DNA of 64,000 bases from NCBI GenBank assembly GCA_004352715.1, contig SCFE01000079.1:200265-264264 (forward strand), read 5' to 3'. A model generated the notes under the pieces. The model ran no database searches. It had not been told where the DNA came from and saw only the letters and a program-made list of their open reading frames with translations. A program made the position numbers and the translations under genes. The DNA is from Hofstenia miamia (taxonomy: Eukaryota > Xenacoelomorpha > Acoela). Below, one piece after another: positions 46,301-57,957 of this stretch (position 1 is the first letter of the stretch; each line of letters opens with the position of its first letter).

Positions 46301-48669
46301 ACACACCTGGCGTCTGGTCATACCGGTCTCAGAGTTTCTCAAATCTCAAGCTGCGAAAGCACGTGCAATTATCATATTTACATTTGCTAATGCTAGATTG
46401 TAATTACACTGCAATTTACAAAAACGTTCACTTATATACATTGTCCGATGTGTGCGAAAAAGTTCATAGATCACATATGCAATTCACTAACGTGGGTCAA
46501 GTCGTCTTTTTTGAATCAATGCAAGTGCATAACGTAATAGTGCCATTGAACATTGAATGTCGATTCATTCGGGTATAAATTCTGTAAATAAGAGTTTCAA
46601 GGATCTAAACAATAACACCATATTAATGAAACGTTATAGTAATATGTTTTAGAGCTTATAGAAACTGTTAGAAACCTTGTCCATTTCCACTGTGCCTTTA
46701 AAGGCACAAACCAATAAAATCCCACACCCACATCATAATTAGATTATATTTTCAGAGTAAACGTAACATTTAATATACTATGGGTGGCGGAATTTTTACC
46801 TTTACGGGATTATTTTGATTTTTGGATCACCATGGAGCGTTTAACTTTGTTTCTGATTATTAATTAGGCTTGAAATTAAGATTCAAAAACATCACTATCG
46901 ATGTTTGGGATTAATCATAATCATAACTTGTCATAAAATACTAAAATCCATCATGGAATAATTATTTACATAGAGGTAGAGGGTGCGATTAAATTACTTG
47001 ATCTACTAAAAAATGTGTATATATACAAATAATAATGATATTCTCTATGTGTTTATATATTGGTGCTTCAACATTCAAATCATTTAAAACAGTATACACA
47101 ATGCTTTTATGCTATTCTAGCATACTGTATCTAAATGTTCATTAAAAAATTGAAGACGCTAGCATAATATTAAATACTTCAAAATATGGGCAAGGGCTAG
47201 AATTTTAATTTTATTATTTTTTCATTTTAATAATAGCATTTATCCGTTGAGCAAGATCAATTTTGAAAAAATGCACTCTCAAATTCATGTTTCCAAAAGC
47301 TAATATAAAATGCTTTGTGGAAAAAAATTGAAAACACATAGAAGAATTCTAAATACAGATTCGGATAGACAATAAAAAGATCAATATCATTTTTACTTTT
47401 ACTTTTTTAGTTTTACTTTTTTCTTCGAGCAAACATCAATTTAAAAAAAATTTCTCTCAAATAATTGTTTTCTAATTCTAATATAAAAGTGTAAGTGTAA
47501 AGAAAACGCATAAAAGAATTCTAAAAACAGATTCAGATAGACAATAAAAAGATCTTTCAAAAATTTAGTATGACTTTTTGAGTTTTTTTTTTTTGACTGT
47601 ATAATTTGAGTTGTTGTTGTTTTTGCCCTTAGAAAATTCCACTATTCAGGGAGACATCTAGCAAAAAACTTAGGAATTTCAACTAGAATTTTTGTACTTT
47701 TAATTTTACTTTTCAATCTTGCAATTCTTGAATGCCAAAGTGATCGAGAACATTAGATACTTTGAGAGTTTTTGAAGATTTATAAACATCATGAAGGTGA
47801 AGGAAACGCGACCAGAACACACTTGACGGTATTCACCATATTTTCTTTCTAAGAGATCAGTTTGAAAACACGACAAAAGAATGAATTCGTAAATGGAATT
47901 TAGCGATATGCGGGCTAATGATGCCAGTGAACATGAGGTTGGTTCTAGAGCATTTTGAGTTTGCTTGTAACAACCAAATTTAGGATAATGATTCCACCTG
48001 CTTCCCCAAAGAATTCCAGAAACTCAATTTTATCATTATCTAGAGTGGTTCCATGAGAAATATGCAAGGGATGAGAAAAAATTAGAATTGACAATGACAT
48101 ACCAAATAAAGAAAATGTTGATTATTTCTGCTGAACTTGAAGTATTTTGATCATGAGGGAAGTAGCTTTTTTAAGCATTTAAATTCATGAAAACCAAAAA
48201 GTTAACTGCTAATACAACTGATTGCTCTTTTCTCAGGTGTAATACATTAAACGACAGCTTAGGTATTAATTTATGAGTGAATGCATGAAATTAAATCCTT
48301 TTTCTCGAAACAGAGAACAGAATAAAGTTTTGTTGTTTTGGTTATATCTTAGATATGTTGAATATAAACTATATAAAATGAATAACCCATACATTAATTT
48401 TAAATTTTAATAAGAGCTGCAATAGATACGTAATTTCTATGTCTCCATAAATTGTTTCAATTCTAGTGCTCATAACCATAATTATATAAGTAACTTCTAT
48501 GTTGCACTGCACATACTAATACTACAGTGCTCAGGATATTCCTTCATTTACACTCATTTCTAGTGCTAATATTTATAATTCTAGATAAAATAAATTCCAT
48601 GATCTTAATATTATTGTGATTGGGCCCCTTGAGACCTAATGGGCCCCTGTAAAATGACCCGTCTGTATC

Positions 48670-48709
<40 letters not shown>

Positions 48710-49444
48710 TCATTTGAACTTTTTAATAAATTGTTTGATGTATAAATAATCATTGAATGAAATAATTGATATAATATTCAAAAACACACAAGAGAAAGAA
48801 TTTTTATGAAATATCGAATGTATTTATTGTTCCAATATTAATTAATTTAGTAATAATATGTATGCAAATTTTTTAATAAAATGGAATATTAACAAAATGT
48901 ATGAAAACACATATTTTTGCTGACGTCAGTATTTTTCAACACAATTTATCATAAGATTGTACCGATAGAATAAATCAATGCAATTTTTTTGTACTGCACA
49001 CTATCTATATTTTCCCAGTGTAACACAAGTTGTAAAAAAATGCAACATGGAGAATAAAACGTACTAAATAAGAAACAAAAAATATTTCAATATAAAAATA
49101 GGTTAGTACTGCCCTCTAACCAATATCCATACATTTTTTGTGGAAAGTTATTGACACAATTTTTTGAGGAGATTAATAAAATAAAATGCGAATTTACCAT
49201 GAGCCTGTAGCTAATCACAATATTGATAATTGGTGATATCTGAAGAACTTCTAAAAATTCGTCAAATACACAAGGCATCAACATTAGATATTAATATTAA
49301 TAATTCACAAATACACTTAGATCGCAGAATCAATTTTTATAAAGCAGAAAACTAAGTGTAATACCAAGTTTCATTAAACACAAACATAAACATAAAGGAT
49401 TACTTAAGCAGCTCAAACGTCTGCATATGCTTCATAGATTAATT
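46301..49444. other. no gene recognised; one diverged tandem repeat and a (TA)n
   Basis: At about 47,210-47,560 two diverged copies of a ~172-bp unit share GAATTCTAAATACAGATTCG/GAATTCTAAAAACAGATTCA and GATAGACAATAAAAAGATC. (TA)n lies at 48,673-48,707. TGACGTCA (CRE) is at 48,921-48,928. Confidence 0.45.
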
Positions 49445-50965
49445 TCATAAATGTATTAGAAGAAATGTGTAGAACCAAAATGCATCAAAGCTATTGGTAT
49501 GTGCATCTGCCACACTGATCTTGGTGTGAGGGTAAAAGTGGACGAACACTTCACAGAGTGATCCCATCCGGGTTTCATGGTCGATGAACAGGCAGCAAAA
49601 TTCATTCGCTTGTTGTAGTGTCATTTGATCAGGGTCAGAGACGTCTGTGTGTAGCATTGTGATAATTTCTATCTGCTTAGTTACATCGTAGTATCTGGTG
49701 ATGGTCTTGACGTTGTTGACCCACATTAAATCATCTGCTGCTTGGAACAGGATTAGGACTCAGGGGTTTAATTGTAGAACCTTCTCGTAGATCTTACATA
49801 GCTGCTCGTAGATAGGTTGGCCCCTCAAGATTGTTAGTTTGCCATCTATGAACACCTGCTTTCTATTATCACCATTGATTAACTTGTCACGGACTAGTTT
49901 GTACTCGGGGGTTTGATTCAATCTTTTGACTTCCGACTGGTGCTGGCAAAGTTAAGCTCATCAGGCAGATGTGCTGCTATCTTCTTCTTCCTCCCCTTCT
50001 TGACAGTCCATTTTGGCAGTACTAGGGGTGTCTCAATGCACGGTGGAGGGACACACAGCAGATTCTCTTTCATGATGTGGGACTCCAAATCACTAAATTC
50101 AACCCTTTCTTGTAGACTCACTGTCTCCAAGGTGACCAGATATTTAATTCTGACTTCTTTGATCTTGTCCCAAAACTTGCTTCTGAGCCCATGGCTTTGT
50201 AGTTGTTCGACCTGATTAGTGGAGATCTTGACATGAGCTGTGGTACATTCTATATCCAAGGCCACTTGTCACCCAGTCCATTGTAGAAGGACAAGCTCAT
50301 CTTTGGTGAACATCTCAGTGAGGCACCACTTCATCATTTCTAATATGTCTTTATCTCTTGTTTCCACAAGAACTCTATCCTGGATGGTGAGTTCTTCCAT
50401 GAATTTTGCCAGACTGTGCTTGATGGTCAGGATCTGTTCCTCTTCTGTAATTGACCACTGAGGTGTGGGCTGTGGGAGTGACAATGGGCCTCCAAATTTT
50501 TCAATATTAGCTTTTCCAGTGAGATCTCTGATAAAGGGGGACAACTGTATGAATGAGGTTGTTAGCAGTTCCTCTTCTTTGTAAAATTGTTCTGGAGTCC
50601 TCATGACTTGCTCTAGGATGGCAATTGGAACAATTTTCCCCTGTTTGTTTACTTGCCTGGCAATCTTAATGAACTGACTATATTTGCACTCCAGGTAATT
50701 TATCCTCTCCAAATTGAAGAAAATCTCCAATTTTTCCAGCATGCCATTTACGTGGATGAGTTCTAAGAATTGTGTAGAGGAGCCAGGTAGTCGACAGACC
50801 ATGCTTTGGGTGCACAGAGGGCCATGCTCAGAGCTGAAGACGTTTCTGAAAAAATATTTATGTCCAACAGACAGATCCCTAGATGTTGGCTGACCATCAT
50901 GATGGACATCTATCCTGTTACACTGCTCACCCCCACAAGTCGGGCATAATATTTTTCAAACCTTT
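49445..50965 (-). pseudogene. unrecognised long reading frame with cysteine-rich start
   Basis: Read on the minus strand from about 50,950, one frame runs about 340 codons to 49,918, broken only by a TGA at about 50,266-50,268. A slip near 49,918 then leads to a second frame that runs to TGA 49,445-49,447, with one further TGA near 49,788. The start has KILCPTCGGEQCNRIDVHH, a CxxC..C..H zinc-binding-like cluster. The middle is helix-rich and acidic/basic (SITEEEQILTIKHSLAKFME), with a basic patch KKGRKKK about two-thirds in. I do not recognise the family. It retains far more CpG at 49.5-50.3 kb than the gypsy element above it, so it may have a different history. Candidates are an accessory retroelement ORF or a captured or adjacent host gene. 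Confidence 0.5.
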
Positions 50966-51217
50966 CCATGGCTTTCTTTGATTTTCCAGGCAATGATGAA
51001 GGAGTGCATTTATGTAGTAGCCAATTTTTTGCTTTCCACATGAGCAGGTATATGGTGATCTCATGCATTAATTTTTTAGTTAATGTCAGTCAGATGTTAG
51101 CATCTATTGGTAGAGCTAATGTGGGGGTTTTTATAAGGAAGATGGCTAATATCCAAATTGTGCTGCAGCTAATAGGTCGGATATCTGCTTTTCAGAAAAA
51201 AGCTTTTCTTTGTAATT

Positions 51218-51766
51218 TCAATGATCCTGTGTCTCATAAGATATTTTTATTTCTTCTAGAATTTTCTCCACTGATTGGTGATATTGGGCTGTAGGGCTTG
51301 TTATGTGGATGGCTGGCCAATCAGTGTCAGGATTTTGGTCAGCTTTTAGATTTTTCCTGATCTTGTTGATTTCTTGCAGTGTTGAGGTGCTTTGTGCAAA
51401 AGTGAAACTGACTCTGAGGTCTGTAACTTGGGATAGGGCATGTGTATTTGGATTAATAGACTCAAGTGTTTGTGCTTGTAGAGAAGTGTCAATGATTAGC
51501 TTTTGATCTACTGCAAGTTGGTGTGTTGGAATCTTTTTGCAGAGAAGCAGGTCAGTGTACATGATTTTTGTTATCAAGAGGATGTTGTTGTGATACATCA
51601 ATACTGGCCTATAGACTGCACTGTAGAGTATTATAAAATTCTCCATGCAGAAGTGTAAATTTTCAACTGATTCCAGGATTTCATCTTCATATTCAGCTTG
51701 AAGGAATATCACTAATTGTATCTTTTCAACTTTGGCTATTCTGTAGGCAATTTTGATGCTCTTCAT
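51218..51766 (-). pseudogene. unrecognised 182-codon reading frame
   Basis: Open from 51,766 to a TGA at 51,218. It has a helical N-terminus, a hydrophobic stretch (ENFIILYSAVYRPVLMYHNN), then a polar helical C-terminal half (STLQEINKIRKNLKADQNPD). On the same strand, about 250 bp of weakly coding sequence separates it from the frame starting near 50,965, and another coding-like stretch precedes it at 52,110-51,850 (DFEICNLCQFLNN ends in a stop). These pieces look like one decayed protein region lying downstream of the truncated integrase. A viral-envelope-like or other accessory ORF is conceivable, but no signature supports it. Confidence 0.4.
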
Positions 51767-51849
51767 GATGTTGGGTTGTAGTATCTCATAGATTCTGAAA
51801 AAGTAAATTATCAGTAAGTGGGGGGAACCAATGTTAACACACTGAAAGC

Positions 51850-52110
51850 TCTTGATATCTCTTCAGTTATTCAAGAATTGGCATAGGTTGCAAATCTCAA
51901 AATCCTCATCAAATGATATGTGTACAGTGCTATGCCAGTAGTGCCTACTGAGACCATTGTGCATTTTGGAATCATAGCAGATGATGGCGTTGACCTTTGG
52001 TCTTCTTTTGGCATCCATAACAAATGATATTGATGTAGCATTTCAGCATTTTTGTATTATACTTCCACTGAATTTTGTTTTGTGTTTCCTCTGGCATGCT
52101 GTCTCTACTG
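51850..52110 (-). pseudogene. coding-like fragment, unrecognised
   Basis: The minus-strand frame SFVMDAKRRPKVNAIICYDS continues to RHYWHSTVHISFDEDF and a CNLC pair before a stop. About 58 codons. Same strand and order as the two frames that follow, so probably part of the same unknown locus. Confidence 0.35.
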
Positions 52111-52879
52111 AAGTGTGTGGCATGTCAGGTAGCTATGAAATATGGGTGGATCATTTCTTCTCCAATCATTGACATTCTTATTCTTCTGTCTTCTGCTCTA
52201 GGTTCAAAAGGTTGATGAAGCAGTCAAAGAATCAAATGAGGTTGAGGGGGCTATCAAGTCACTTAGTAGGGGTGTATTTACATTGCTTACATCACTAAAA
52301 GTTGCATGGAATTTAATAATATTATAGTTTATTGGCGCCAGCTTGTCTTGTGCTCATGGGGACACTCTTCTCCCCATGCATTAGTGAGAATGGGATGCAT
52401 CTGTTGCTTTCTGCTCTCCTCATTGCCAGGCCACTCTGTGCCCAGACAATGTTGGACTCTTCTCAGCATCATCTATGCGTCCACATTTGCTATCTCTTAC
52501 CCCATCAGATGGAGACACTCTTCTCTCACATCTAGTCAGAGTATCAGAACCTGCTCTACTTTCCATCTTCCTTCTCACTCAACTGTGGGAGGGAGGATCT
52601 GGCAAATCTTGTTTGTGCTTGTGGGGTATCATTCCTAAATGGACTGTTAAGGTTTAGGTCTCAAATGTTTTGATCAAATGTTTGTTTCTCTCTAGCCCTT
52701 CTTTGGGGGCAATATATGTGTATAAATAACCTCAGTGTTATCTAAATTACTATCATCAAATTCATTATCAGAAAAATCCTCTTCTGAAAATTCAGTTGAA
52801 TTATCATATTTTTCATATGTATCAATAACATTATCAACTAATGTAAATTCATTGTTGTCATCTATTGAGAATGGCAGGC
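52111..52879 (-). other. junction region with a short acidic reading frame
   Basis: At 52,870-52,700 the minus strand encodes an Asp/Glu/Asn-rich stretch (EFSEEDFSDNEFDDSNLDN). It directly follows the integrase, which stops being recognisable near 52,890, before its third catalytic residue. The rest shows no clear coding. Plus-strand frames at 52,306-52,657 are shadows. Confidence 0.35.
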
Positions 52880-52889
52880 CATTGTGAAT

Positions 52890-53275
52890 TCATGTATTAT
52901 TTCCATTTCCTTCATTAATGCTTGCATTAAATTACTTTTGAATTGTTTACCACAATTGGAGACTAACCTCTGCATCAGGCCAAACTTGAGGATCCACTCC
53001 TTGACTATCTTTGTGGCTACTCACTCAGCTGTTGTGCTGCTGAGAGGGATGAGTCAAGCATATTTGGTGAAGTGATCTATCATTACTAGCAAATATTGAA
53101 ATCCCTCATTGTCTTTAGAAAATTGCTCCAAATCCATGTGCACAACTTCATTTGGTCTCTCAGCCAGCCTACTTTCAAGTTCTGCTAGCTGGTCAGGAAA
53201 GGGGTTGACGTTCAGTAAGAGACACTTTGTACATTTATCAAGGAAGTCAACTGCTGCAGATCTTATTCTGATCAT
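52890..53275 (-). pseudogene. Ty3/gypsy integrase, partial
   Basis: The fragment starts at the zinc domain end (CTKCLLLN), then EVVHMDLEQFSKDNEGFQYL with the first catalytic Asp and VMIDHFTKYA. A stop follows, then KEWILKFGLMQRLVSNCGKQFKS, the second catalytic block in which the usual SDxGxQF has Asn for Asp. The reading ends before the Glu block. It would insert element DNA into the genome if intact; it is not. Confidence 0.88.
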
Positions 53276-53799
53276 TACATAGCAAGTGTTAAAAGTATTT
53301 TCAGTCTGGATTATGCCAAGATGGCCCCTCTTGTGTACTCTCCTTACTAGGTCACAGTGGACATATTCTGGGATGCTAGGTGGTTGTTCCAGCTCTTTGT
53401 ATATAGGAGGCCATTTTCAGTCAGTTTCCAATTATAGTGTTGGAAATAATGGTTGACTATTGGGTCAACAGGAAAAAATGGATCTTTGGTCCTCTTTATT
53501 ATTTCAGATAATACTCAGTCATGGTGCTGATGGTGAATTATCTCTTGTTCCATTATCTCCTTGTGCACCATGATCAGGAGGATGGCCTTTCTGTGTTTAT
53601 TGGTGATAATTTTGGGTAACAGCTCATAATTGGTGAGAGGGATAAATCTGAACCTGATTTTCTCTCATGCTAGCTTCTTGAGATCATGCTCATAACTAGG
53701 TAATGCTGTCCAGTAGTTAGTGTTGAGGTGCAACTTTCCTGATCAATTTTGAATGGAGAATGAGAAATCATTCAGGTATTCTATCCACCTGGCCACTAT

Positions 53800-54544
53800 G
53801 TTGGACTTGGCACCAGAGAATTTTTTAATCATGCAAGCATGCTGTTGTCAGTGTGCACTACAAAAGCACATCCCAGTAAAAAGTAGCAAAATTTCTTCAA
53901 AGATTTGACTAAGGCTAGTATTTCACACTTGGTGGCCCCATTATTTTTATATTTATAAAATATTGGACTGGACTTTCAACTCTGTCTCTTAGTACACCAC
54001 TTATTGCCATGGCACTGGCATCACAGTCAACAATGAAATCTTTTGAATAATCTGGAGAGCTAAGAGTTGGGATTTTCTTCAGTTCACATTTTATCTGTTC
54101 TAGGTTCTCTTGCTCAGCCCAACTTCACTTAAACTTGACTGACTTTTTCAATAAACATGAGATGTTTTGGGTTTTCTCTGCCAGGTTGGGGATAAACATC
54201 CTGTAGTAGTTAAGGAATCCCATCAGTTGTTGCACATCTTTCTTGCTCTTGGGCATTTTGATCTTATCTAAGAAATCCTTGGCATTAGCTTTGATTGATA
54301 TTCTTCTGTGCTCAATCACTTGACAAAAAAATACTACTTTGGTCTGTTCTAATGCACACTTATTCCCATTAACATTGAGTCCAGCATTTTGCAACAGATA
54401 TAACGTGCATTTTAATATTTCCAGATGTTCTCTGAAGGTTTTGCTTGTGACTAGAATGTCATCTATGTAGGCAGAAACTCCAGGTTCCATTACTGGGAAC
54501 TGTTTAATATTGTGATGTATGATTTCTAATGCCACACATAACAC
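53800..54544 (-). pseudogene. Ty3/gypsy RT palm and RNase H
   Basis: The frame 54,544-54,125 has AYIDDILVTSK (residues 25-35), the RT catalytic loop with both Asp intact, then FLNYYRMFIPNLAEKT, the connection. Further down, DFIVDCDASAMAISGVLRDR (about 54,030) and AFVVHTDNSMLA (about 53,850) are RNase H blocks with their acidic residues. The RT N-terminal part (fingers and first catalytic Asp) is absent: at 54,526-54,544 the sequence passes directly from the protease tail to the palm. Confidence 0.9.
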
Positions 54545-55110
54545 AAGTTGGGTGACAGAGTGACTCCTTTATAATATTTCCCTTTTTGTCCAGCAACCAT
54601 GACATCTCCACTATAGTCATCCCTGGTGAAAACCACAGCTCTTGTCCAGTTTCTTGCATCTAAATGCACAGGCTTGGTAAGTTTAAAATAAATTTCCTTC
54701 TCAGGAACAGTGGTAAGTGGAGTGGCTTCATGGTCTTGGATGGAGATCATGTTGTTTCTGTAATTGATAATGCAGTTGTTACATTCCAGAAAATTGCTTC
54801 CTAAGATGACGTTATAAGGTAATGGTTGGTCAGAGGTATCCACCATTACCAGATCAACATTGAACATTTTCTTGTCAATTCTCATTTCCACATTGTGAAT
54901 TTTTCCCTTAAGAGAGATCTTGTTTCCAGACACATTGATTAGACAGAGGGTTGAAGAATCCAAGGTGTCTCAGCTCATGCACAGGGCTGCACAGCATTCA
55001 CCACTGATAATAGAAGTGGCAGCTCTAGTGTCTATCATCACATTGACTAAACTCCCATTCACTTCCAAAAGAATCACATTTTTCCTAATCAAGTTGGTAA
55101 TTATGAGAAT
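54526..55110 (-). pseudogene. retropepsin-like aspartic protease region
   Basis: Minus strand: NGSLVNVMIDTRAATSIIS near 55,060-55,010, where the active-site DTG reads DTR (55,024-55,032), then a stop, and the open frame 54,963-54,526 with PYNVILGSNFLE, the ILGxxFL flap/C-terminal motif. A normal protease would cleave the Gag-Pol polyprotein. The Gly-to-Arg change and the stop indicate inactivity. Confidence 0.85.
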
Positions 55111-55253
55111 ATCCTGTGCTTGTTTTTCAGAAGGCAGTGATCCAGCTAGTTTAAAGGTTCAAGTATGTCATGGCAATTTCCATCTGTGTTATCCTCATCA
55201 AGTTCATGGATCAAAAATCCATCCTCTTTGGCCAATAACTGAATAGTGGTACT

Positions 55254-55295
55254 ACAACTGGTTCTTAGATGGCCTTTCTGTCAGCATCAGTAGCA
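55254..55295 (-). pseudogene. CCHC zinc knuckle of gag, with two in-frame TGA
   Basis: The pattern C-x2-C-x4-H-x4-C is complete (CY-stop-C-stop-QKGHLRTSC). The two TGA codons stand where basic residues are common, consistent with CGA-to-TGA decay. Confidence 0.8.
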
Positions 55296-55611
55296 TCAGA
55301 CTGTTGAGAGATTGAACTCCTTCTTGTCAGAGACTTTTGAGAAGCCTTACTTTGATTTGAATTTGAGAGGCTCTAATTTACTTGTAAGTTTGTTAACATT
55401 GTGGTTGATCTGGCTGGAGTTATGAATTAGATAGACAATGCTAATTTGCTTTTCTAATGATGTTGTGGAGACTATATTCCAGATCACATTTCAATTCCAG
55501 ATGGCTGCAAATGGATGTGGGAAGGCCCCTACAGATATAATAGAAAAGGTCATGCCTGGAATATTCAGGTGACAAGTTGCTTAAGCTGAACAATCATTCA
55601 ATTTGAGTTAT

Positions 55612-56794
55612 CTAGTTGTTGATGTCATTACCTTTCTTAAAGGACAATTGACATAGCAGAGTTTTGTACTGATGCTTTATATGCAGTGCTCTATAATGAT
55701 CTTTGAAGAAGCCTACAAGGAGTTGATAATCAGTCTTTGTTTCATGGTCCAGCATCATGTATTGGTTGTAAGCCAACCCATGAAGGTGCAAAGAAAACTG
55801 AGACACAGCAGCCTCTTGAGATTTGTGATATTGCTTCATTGTCAGTTCAAAGAGAAAGAACCACTTGTCAAAGGACTGGGACACTTTGTTGATTTGACCA
55901 GTAAATTTTGGGAGCAATGAATGCTTGCTGAAATGTGCCTGTCCACCACTAGATTCAAGGGGAAGGATTGACTTGGTGTACCATGGCCAACCACTTGTTG
56001 CAGATCCAATAGGTAGACCAAGATTGGGACTTCCATCAGCAGTATGTTCATAGCCAGTAGGCATGACTATCATGTTCACAGGAGCAAATGAAATGTGGCA
56101 TAGCACTTGGGGATTGGTGGGTGTGGCCACAGTGGAAAAGGAAGACACATTTGTCATTGATGACTGTGTAAAAGCTGGATTACAACTTACAAAAGAGGTG
56201 CAGAAAGATGCAGAGTTAGGAGTCAACATTGTCAGATGCTCATACTGTAAGGGCTGGGATCCTTGTTGAGAGGCTAATATTTGAACAAATTTATAAGTTA
56301 ATTTTTCACCAAAATCATCCAATGCATCACAGGTGACCTATTCAGCCAACATATGAGTGGGGGAATCCTCACAGTTTTTATTCTTAGACACAAGCTTGCT
56401 AATCTGAAGCTCTAACAACATGATCACTTAAAGCATTTTCTTTTCCATCTTCTGATATTCAACATGCTTGGTGTTAAGTTTGGCTTGTAATAACTCAACA
56501 TGTTGTTTGCTTTCCATTCACATTGCTACCTATTGAGACAGTGATTCCTTTAGATGCTTGATTTCCAATGTCTGTGCATCAAAATGGAGTGCAGGCTTAC
56601 CTGAGGGTCAAACAGGAATGGGTAGCACATTTTTCATATTAAGGACCTGACAATTATTCATGCAAGAAACTTGACTAGGAGAATGATCCAATGGCGCAAT
56701 GGGTAACATTGGGGCTACCAACTCTTGCACAGGGGACACTCTGCACAGGAGTCCCAATAAAGGGAGAACAAACAACTGTTTGACTAGAATTCAT
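55612..56794 (-). pseudogene. gag (coiled coil plus capsid-like region)
   Basis: A likely start ATG is at 56,794-56,792 (MNSSQTVVCSPF). About 56,600-56,420 encodes a coiled coil (LEIKHLKESLSQ, VELLQAKLNTKHVEYQKMEK) with stops. The main open frame 56,322-55,612 ends with a capsid-like segment: HSLLPKFTGQINKVSQSFDK, WFFLFELTMKQYHKS, and LVGFFKDHYRALH, as in the 'W...F.......' gag domain of Ty3/gypsy. It is followed by the zinc knuckle at 55.3 kb. A plus-strand 82-codon frame inside is a shadow. Confidence 0.75.
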
Positions 56795-57059
56795 TTTGTA
56801 ACACTTAAAAAAAAATTTTAAGTCTTCTCAGAAAATCAATATTTGGGAGTACTATCCCAGGTAAACCACAAGTAGAATTAGCAGAACAGTAGCAAAACCA
56901 AAAAAAGTACTGCAGTAGTCAGTAATAAATCTAACATATAAAAGAACAGAGACAAACTAGAGACCATAGTTAGGGGAAACAACTATCCCAGCTGACACAG
57001 AACAAATAGAACCAAAAAAACAGGTTAAGAACATTGGGTGTCCATACACTGTTGTTCAA

Positions 57060-57078
57060 GGTCCCATCAGGGTCACCA
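57060..57078 (-). promoter_or_regulatory. primer-binding site of the LTR retrotransposon
   Basis: Directly after the LTR end (..TTCTACA) the minus strand reads TGGTGACCCTGATGGGAC. TGG is the complement of tRNA CCA. TGGTGACCC fits the 3' end of tRNA-Trp, and two later differences are C-to-T at CpG positions, so tRNA-Trp priming is a reasonable inference. Confidence 0.65.
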
Positions 57079-57957
57079 TGTAGAATCAGGGGCTGGGAGC
57101 TATGCTAAAACTAATGAAATCATTGTCATGGCAGAAGGTTACAGAAGTGACAATACCATAACAGCTCTGATTCTAACAAGACTTATCATATAGTAAAAAC
57201 TTTGGTAATTCATCCATGTAGCTAGTAATTGTTTAGGATATGTCCAGGATGACCAATTCATATGGCTTCCAGACGAAGTGTTATCCAAGGAAAGAAGTTT
57301 CTAACTGGCTTGATTGGTGCTACCCTATTTGTCTCATAACTTATTATCTAGCTCAATACAAAATAAACAACTCAATGATTTTCTTATCTCTCAGCTCACT
57401 AAATAATAGCATGTAATTACCATGCATTCACATTAACCAATGGTATAATATCATCACAATGTAATCACTTATGAGTGCATGTACATTTTGTATTTAAGCA
57501 AGAGGTTTTGTTATATCTATATGTAGCTGTACATGTAACCTAATGTGATCCACAATTTGGGCTGCTTACCATCTGAATGCTACTCATTGATTCAGTACTC
57601 AAAGAAGTACTTACAAATTGTCACCAGAAACTTACACAATAATTATTATAAAATAAAGTAAACAGAGTTGAGGTGAGATAAACTCTATTGAACATTGACT
57701 ACAGTGTTGCTCATATTTATACATTGTTTCAAAAGTAATTACCTGTCTTTGTTTACAACTTTAATCATGTGATCATATTTCTCTTGCAAATTTAATTGAG
57801 CAATCAAGTACACATAGCACCAGATCAAGGGGACACTATATTAATATCACAAACTAAACTTGAAATTGAATAACTTACATTATGTTGACATCATCATAAA
57901 GAATTACAAATAAGAAAATAAAATAAAAATAGACATAAGTCCCTCAGTGACTCTACA
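57079..57957 (-). mobile_element. LTR (879 bp)
   Basis: Bounded by TGTAGA...TCTACA. It is homologous, in inverted orientation, to 62,990-63,917: shared landmarks are TCCACAATTTGGGCTG, AGTGCATGTA, TACCTGTCTTTGTTTACA and CCCTCAGTGACTCTACA. At the place of TGACGTCA in the other copy it has TGACATCA (57,886-57,893). Confidence 0.9.

Larger units (their letters stand above)
52880..57957 (-). mobile_element. Ty3/gypsy LTR retrotransposon, decayed, one LTR
   Basis: Minus-strand order: LTR (57,957-57,079), primer-binding-like site (57,078-57,060), gag (56,794-55,612), zinc knuckle (55,295-55,254), protease (about 55,060-54,600), RT (54,544-54,125), RNase H (about 54,060-53,800), integrase (53,275-52,890). 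This order (protease-RT-RNase H-integrase) is that of Ty3/gypsy. The RT fingers are deleted between protease and palm, the integrase is cut short, and no 3' LTR is found below 52.9 kb. CpG is scarce and several stops are TGA, as expected if CGA codons decayed. Confidence 0.9.

Noticed and set aside
46184-46578. Plus-strand frames of 68 and 93 codons
   Set aside because: They are created by the GGGTCA cluster and its flank; low-complexity start and no domain.
50968-51506. Plus-strand frames of 108 and 67 codons
   Set aside because: They overlap the minus-strand reading frames and lack any recognisable motif.
49445-52110. Calling the unknown frames a retroviral-type envelope
   Set aside because: No signal peptide, cleavage site or membrane anchor could be identified; position alone is not enough.
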